In this document: in pieces, positions 32,801 through 35,640 of the stretch
Position numbering within the stretch: the first letter of the stretch is position 1
How the letters are laid out: every line of letters starts with the position of its first letter
From: Bacillota bacterium
Lineage (GTDB): Bacteria > Bacillota > UBA4882 > UBA10575
DNA: 35,640 bases
Direction: 5' to 3'
Assembly (NCBI GenBank): GCA_012838955.1
Contig: DUOH01000058.1
Coordinates: forward strand, 1 to 35,640
Position numbers and translations under genes: made by a program
The notes under the pieces: generated by a model
Databases searched by the model: none
What the model saw: only the letters and a program-made list of their open reading frames with translations
What the model was told of the DNA's origin: nothing

Positions 32801-33527
32801 GGATGAGGCGTCGGCCAGGAAGGAGTTGCGGTACTTAATCGAGGAAGCGTCATCTTCTGTAGAGAGGCTGCAGATTTGGGAGGCGAAGAATGGACGAGAG
32901 GCTCTGGAGATAGTTGCCGAGTACGACATTGACGCCGCTTTTATCGATATTAATCTAGGCGATGTGAAAGGAACAAATTTAGCGCAAGAACTCGTGCAGT
33001 TCCGGAAAAATCTAAAGATCGTTTTTGCTACTGCTTATGATAAATACGCGGTCGAAGCCTTTGAGCTTAACGCTTTGGATTACATCTTAAAACCCTTCGA
33101 GCCTGAACGGGTGCGACTGGCCTTAACACGGATCGAGAGTTCGTGCGCGAATCCGGAGGAGACACGTGATAAAATCTCTCGGATCGCCGGAGAGATACGA
33201 AAGTTATCTGTCTGGAACGGGGATCGGGTGCTGCTGATTGAGATCGATCAGATCGTCTTTATTACTACTGCCGACCGGAACTGCCGGATCTGTACTCTAC
33301 AGGGAGTTTACTACACTAATCAGCCTTTGACCTATTTTGAGCAGAAGTTTACAGATCATAGTTTTATGAGGGTGAATCGGAGTTATCTTGTTAATCTCGA
33401 ACAGATTGTGGAGATCTTACCGTGGTTTAACCATTCCTACCTGTTGAAGATGCGCGGTTATGAGCAAGAAGAGATTGTGATTAGTAGGAAAAAGATCAAA
33501 GATTTCCGGCTGTTATTCGATTTTTAA
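32778..33527 (+). CDS. LytTR-family response regulator
   Basis: A 249-residue regulator. The receiver domain (1 to about 120) has the acidic pocket VEDE, the phosphorylatable Asp57 in FIDINLGD, TAYDKYAVEAFELNALDYILKPF with Lys105. The C-terminal LytTR DNA-binding domain (about 140-249) reads RVLLIEIDQIVFITTADRN, FMRVNRSYLVNLEQIVEILPWFNHSYLLKM and ISRKKIKDFRLLF. The 23-base overlap with the kinase gene shows they are a matched pair, with cstA the likely target. Confidence 0.94.
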   Translation: MLKLLIVEDEASARKELRYLIEEASSSVERLQIWEAKNGREALEIVAEYDIDAAFIDINLGDVKGTNLAQELVQFRKNLKIVFATAYDKYAVEAFELNALDYILKPFEPERVRLALTRIESSCANPEETRDKISRIAGEIRKLSVWNGDRVLLIEIDQIVFITTADRNCRICTLQGVYYTNQPLTYFEQKFTDHSFMRVNRSYLVNLEQIVEILPWFNHSYLLKMRGYEQEEIVISRKKIKDFRLLFDF

Positions 33528-33530
33528 TAT

Positions 33531-33576
33531 AATGTTAACTATTATTTTATACAGATCGGACATAATTTTTAACATT
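33531..33576 (+). promoter_or_regulatory. Inverted repeat in the cstA upstream region, possible LytR site
   Basis: AATGTTAA at 33531-33538 is repeated in inverse as TTAACATT at 33569-33576, 30 bases apart. LytTR regulators bind paired AT-rich sites near target promoters, so it is a reasonable candidate operator for the downstream cstA. A clear -35/-10 pair was not found between it and cstA. The role is inferred. Confidence 0.4.
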
Positions 33577-33655
33577 TTAGCCAAAAACCCCTCACTTTTT
33601 TAAATTTCCGGTTTATGCTTGTACTAGAAGATTTCAATAGTTTAGGAGGGGTTAG

Positions 33656-35086
33656 ATGCTGACTTTCTTGTTATCTTTAGTTCTATTGATTGCAGGTTAC
33701 TTTGTCTATGGGGCTATAGTAGAAAAGGTATTTAAGCCTGATCCGGACAGAACTACTCCGGCGTTGGCCAATAATGACGGAGTTGATTATGTCCCGCTTG
33801 ATTGGAAAAAGATTTTCCTGATTCAACTGCTTAATATTGCGGGCTTGGGGCCGATCTTCGGCGCTATTTCCGGAGCGTTATGGGGTCCTGTGGCGTTTCT
33901 CTGGATTGTCTTTGGTTGTATCTTCGCTGGTGCTGTTCACGATTATTTCTCGGGTATGCTTTCGGTGAGAAACAACGGGGCCAGTATCTCCGAGATCACC
34001 GGAAAATATCTGGGGCCGACCATGAAAAATGTAATGCGGGTCTTTTCTGTGATTCTTCTGGTTTTGGTCGGAACAGTGTTTATGACCGGTCCCGCTCAAT
34101 TACTGGCCAAGCTTACCCCCAAATCCCTGTCGATGAATTTTTGGCTGGTTGTGGTTCTAGCATATTACTTTTTAGCCACTATCTTACCGATCGACAAGAT
34201 CATCGGCCGACTTTATCCGATCTTTGGCATTGTCCTGATTATTATGGCAGTAGGTATTACTGGTGGGATCTTGGTGCAAGGATATGAAATCCCCGAGTTG
34301 ACCCTGGCCAACCTTCATCCGAAAGAGCTACCGATCTGGCCACTGATGTTTGTTACTATTGCCTGCGGCGCCATCAGCGGCTTCCACGCCACTCAATCAC
34401 CGATGATGGCCAGGTGTATCCAGAACGAAAAATACGGACGGCGGGTATTTTATGGGGCGATGATCGCTGAAGGTGTGATCGCGCTGATCTGGGCAGCGGC
34501 CGGGCTGGCTTTTTATAACGGAACAGCCGGGTTGTCCGCGGCTTTAGCAAATGGCGGACCCGGCGGAGTAGTGCATGAGATCGCTGTTACACTCTTGGGC
34601 GGAATCGGTGGTGTATTGGCTATTCTCGGGGTTATTGCTTGCCCGATTACCTCAGGGGATACGGCTTTCAGAAGCGCCAGACTGACTATTGCCGATTGGT
34701 TCAACATCAACCAAAAGCCGGTTGCTACCAGATTATATATGGCCGTGCCTTTATTTGCAGTAGGCGCTATTCTTTCACAGATTGATTTCAATATTATTTG
34801 GCGGTATTTTGCCTGGTCCAATCAGACTCTGGCTATGATCGCCCTGTGGGCGGCAGCGGTTTATCTCGTAAAATCCAAATTGACCCATTGGATTGTGACT
34901 GTACCAGCTACTTTTATGAGCGCTGTTTCAGTTACGTATATCCTCCAAGCGCCGGAAGGGTTTAAATTACCGGTGTCCATCTCTTATCCTATCGGGATAG
35001 CTGCGGCCTTGGTGTTATTAGGAATCTTCCTTAACTTTACCAGGAAAAATGGGCAAGTATCCTCCGGAGAGCAGCTTGCCGGATAA
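33656..35086 (+). CDS. cstA: CstA-family carbon starvation transporter (short form)
   Basis: A 476-residue integral membrane protein, shorter than the ~700-residue E. coli CstA and of the length common in Clostridia. Many hydrophobic segments run through it. Family motifs include DWKKIFLIQLLNIAGLGPIFGAISGALWGPVAFLWIVFGCIFAGAVHDYFSGMLSVRNNGASISEITG, GAISGFHATQSPMMARCIQNEKYGRRVFYGAMIAEGVIALIWAAAG and ITSGDTAFRSARLTIADWF. Family members such as BtsT and CstA import pyruvate, and peptide uptake is also reported. The LytS/LytR pair upstream probably controls it. AGGAGGGG precedes the ATG and a strong terminator follows. Confidence 0.94.
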   Translation: MLTFLLSLVLLIAGYFVYGAIVEKVFKPDPDRTTPALANNDGVDYVPLDWKKIFLIQLLNIAGLGPIFGAISGALWGPVAFLWIVFGCIFAGAVHDYFSGMLSVRNNGASISEITGKYLGPTMKNVMRVFSVILLVLVGTVFMTGPAQLLAKLTPKSLSMNFWLVVVLAYYFLATILPIDKIIGRLYPIFGIVLIIMAVGITGGILVQGYEIPELTLANLHPKELPIWPLMFVTIACGAISGFHATQSPMMARCIQNEKYGRRVFYGAMIAEGVIALIWAAAGLAFYNGTAGLSAALANGGPGGVVHEIAVTLLGGIGGVLAILGVIACPITSGDTAFRSARLTIADWFNINQKPVATRLYMAVPLFAVGAILSQIDFNIIWRYFAWSNQTLAMIALWAAAVYLVKSKLTHWIVTVPATFMSAVSVTYILQAPEGFKLPVSISYPIGIAAALVLLGIFLNFTRKNGQVSSGEQLAG

Positions 35087-35118
35087 ATACCGAGCAGATT
35101 CAGGCCTATCTGTAGTCA

Positions 35119-35155
35119 AAAAGGCGCCGGTCATCACTGATGACCGGCGCCTTTT
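35119..35155 (+). terminator. Strong intrinsic terminator after cstA
   Basis: A perfect 16-bp stem (35119-35134 with 35140-35155, core GGCGCCGGTCAT) closes the loop CACTG, with the A-tract and T-tract forming the outer pairs. It ends the cstA transcript and, by symmetry, could work in both directions. Confidence 0.9.
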
Positions 35156-35366
35156 ACATGAGTGGGCTACGCCTGGCACATCACCCACAGTGGAAAGTAT
35201 CTCTCGATGGGTGCTGGTGGTTGCCGGTTATTAGTTGCGTACATCCGTGCTTCTATTGCCGCTCTGGAAGTTTGGTAATAAATATATTATAATTACCCAT
35301 ATAAACCGGGATGAATTACTGTAAATGGATTTTATGACCTTTTTAGCGCGTAAGAGGTGACTTTGG

Positions 35367-35640
35367 TTGAAAGTAATAGGCCTGATTCCTGCCAGATATG
35401 CTTCGACAAGGCTTCCGGGTAAACCACTGAGACTAATCGCGGGTAAACCCATGATTGAACATGTGTTCACCCGCGCCCAAAAGGCCAGGTACCTGTCGGA
35501 GGTTTTTGTGGCAACGGATGATCAGCGGATTAAAGAAAAAGTAGAAGCTTTTGGAGGGAAGGCCATTATGACCTCTCCCCATCATCAAACCGGTACGGAC
35601 AGGTTGGTGGAAGCCGTTGGTTACCTGAATGACCTGAATC
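35367..35640 (+). CDS. kdsB: 3-deoxy-manno-octulosonate cytidylyltransferase (CMP-Kdo synthetase), N-terminal part
   Basis: The frame is open to the window edge, giving the first 91 residues of KdsB, which activates Kdo as CMP-Kdo for lipopolysaccharide or capsule. [39 protein letters not shown] is the nucleotide-binding start, then [38 protein letters not shown], which contains the family's MTSxxHxxGTDR block. TTG 35367 follows GAGGTGA by 6 bases. A TATAAT at 35288-35293 with a poor -35 may be its promoter. Kdo biosynthesis in a Firmicute suggests a diderm lineage or Kdo-containing surface glycan. Confidence 0.9.
   Translation, partial: MKVIGLIPARYASTRLPGKPLRLIAGKPMIEHVFTRAQKARYLSEVFVATDDQRIKEKVEAFGGKAIMTSPHHQTGTDRLVEAVGYLNDLN

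Overview
This window looks like a chromosomal segment of a Clostridia-type member of the Bacillota (Firmicutes). The evidence is the fused str-S10-spc-alpha ribosomal protein gene order, the SecY-Adk-Map-KOW-InfA-RpmJ-RpsM-RpsK-RpsD-RpoA-RplQ series typical of Gram-positive bacteria, purine-rich Shine-Dalgarno sites with many TTG and GTG starts, an EndoA-type MazEF pair and a CdaA-GlmM-GlmS block. The partial kdsB gene at the right end (CMP-Kdo synthetase) is unexpected for a single-membrane Firmicute and hints at a diderm or Gram-negative-staining lineage. Genus is not determined.

Bases 1-16150 hold the 3' end of tuf followed by 31 genes on the + strand: the ribosomal proteins of the S10, spc and alpha operons plus secY, adk, map, a KOW-domain protein, infA and rpoA. 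They are tightly packed, often overlapping. Two larger gaps, tuf-rpsJ and infA-rpmJ, are rich in palindromes, and the second carries a candidate promoter.

Bases 16151-19454 continue the usual Firmicute order, but the two ATPase genes ecfA1 and ecfA2 expected between rplQ and ecfT are missing. A decayed fossil of one, with a mutated Walker A motif and internal stops, remains at about 16190-16405. Intact ecfT, truA and then rplM-rpsI follow. The rplM-rpsI pair has its own near-consensus promoter, a structured 5' leader and a terminator.

Bases 19474-27670 hold thiN (thiamine pyrophosphokinase), a MazEF toxin-antitoxin pair with its own promoter and terminator, gltX, and a cell-wall precursor and signalling block: cdaA (c-di-AMP synthase), a DJ-1/PfpI protein in the place usually taken by cdaR, glmM and glmS. 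No glmS ribozyme is recognisable, but a very strong 24-bp hairpin terminator lies between glmM and glmS.

Bases 27723-28953 carry two minus-strand genes, a flavodoxin-like protein and apt. Bases 28954-35640 form an accessory region on the + strand: a possible 47-residue ORF, a beta-lactamase-fold protein whose catalytic SxxK motif has been replaced (probably a pseudoenzyme), a YbjQ-family protein, and a LytS/LytR two-component system directly upstream of a CstA-family carbon transporter (probably a pyruvate- or peptide-sensing and uptake module), ending in a strong terminator. kdsB then runs off the window.

No tRNA, rRNA, CRISPR array, insertion sequence or prophage was seen. The most interesting items are the ecfA fossil beside an intact ecfT, the active-site-less serine hydrolase, the arrays of palindromes at ribosomal operon boundaries, the structured rplM leader, the cdaR-less c-di-AMP locus, the 9-residue insertion in L14, and kdsB in a Firmicute context.
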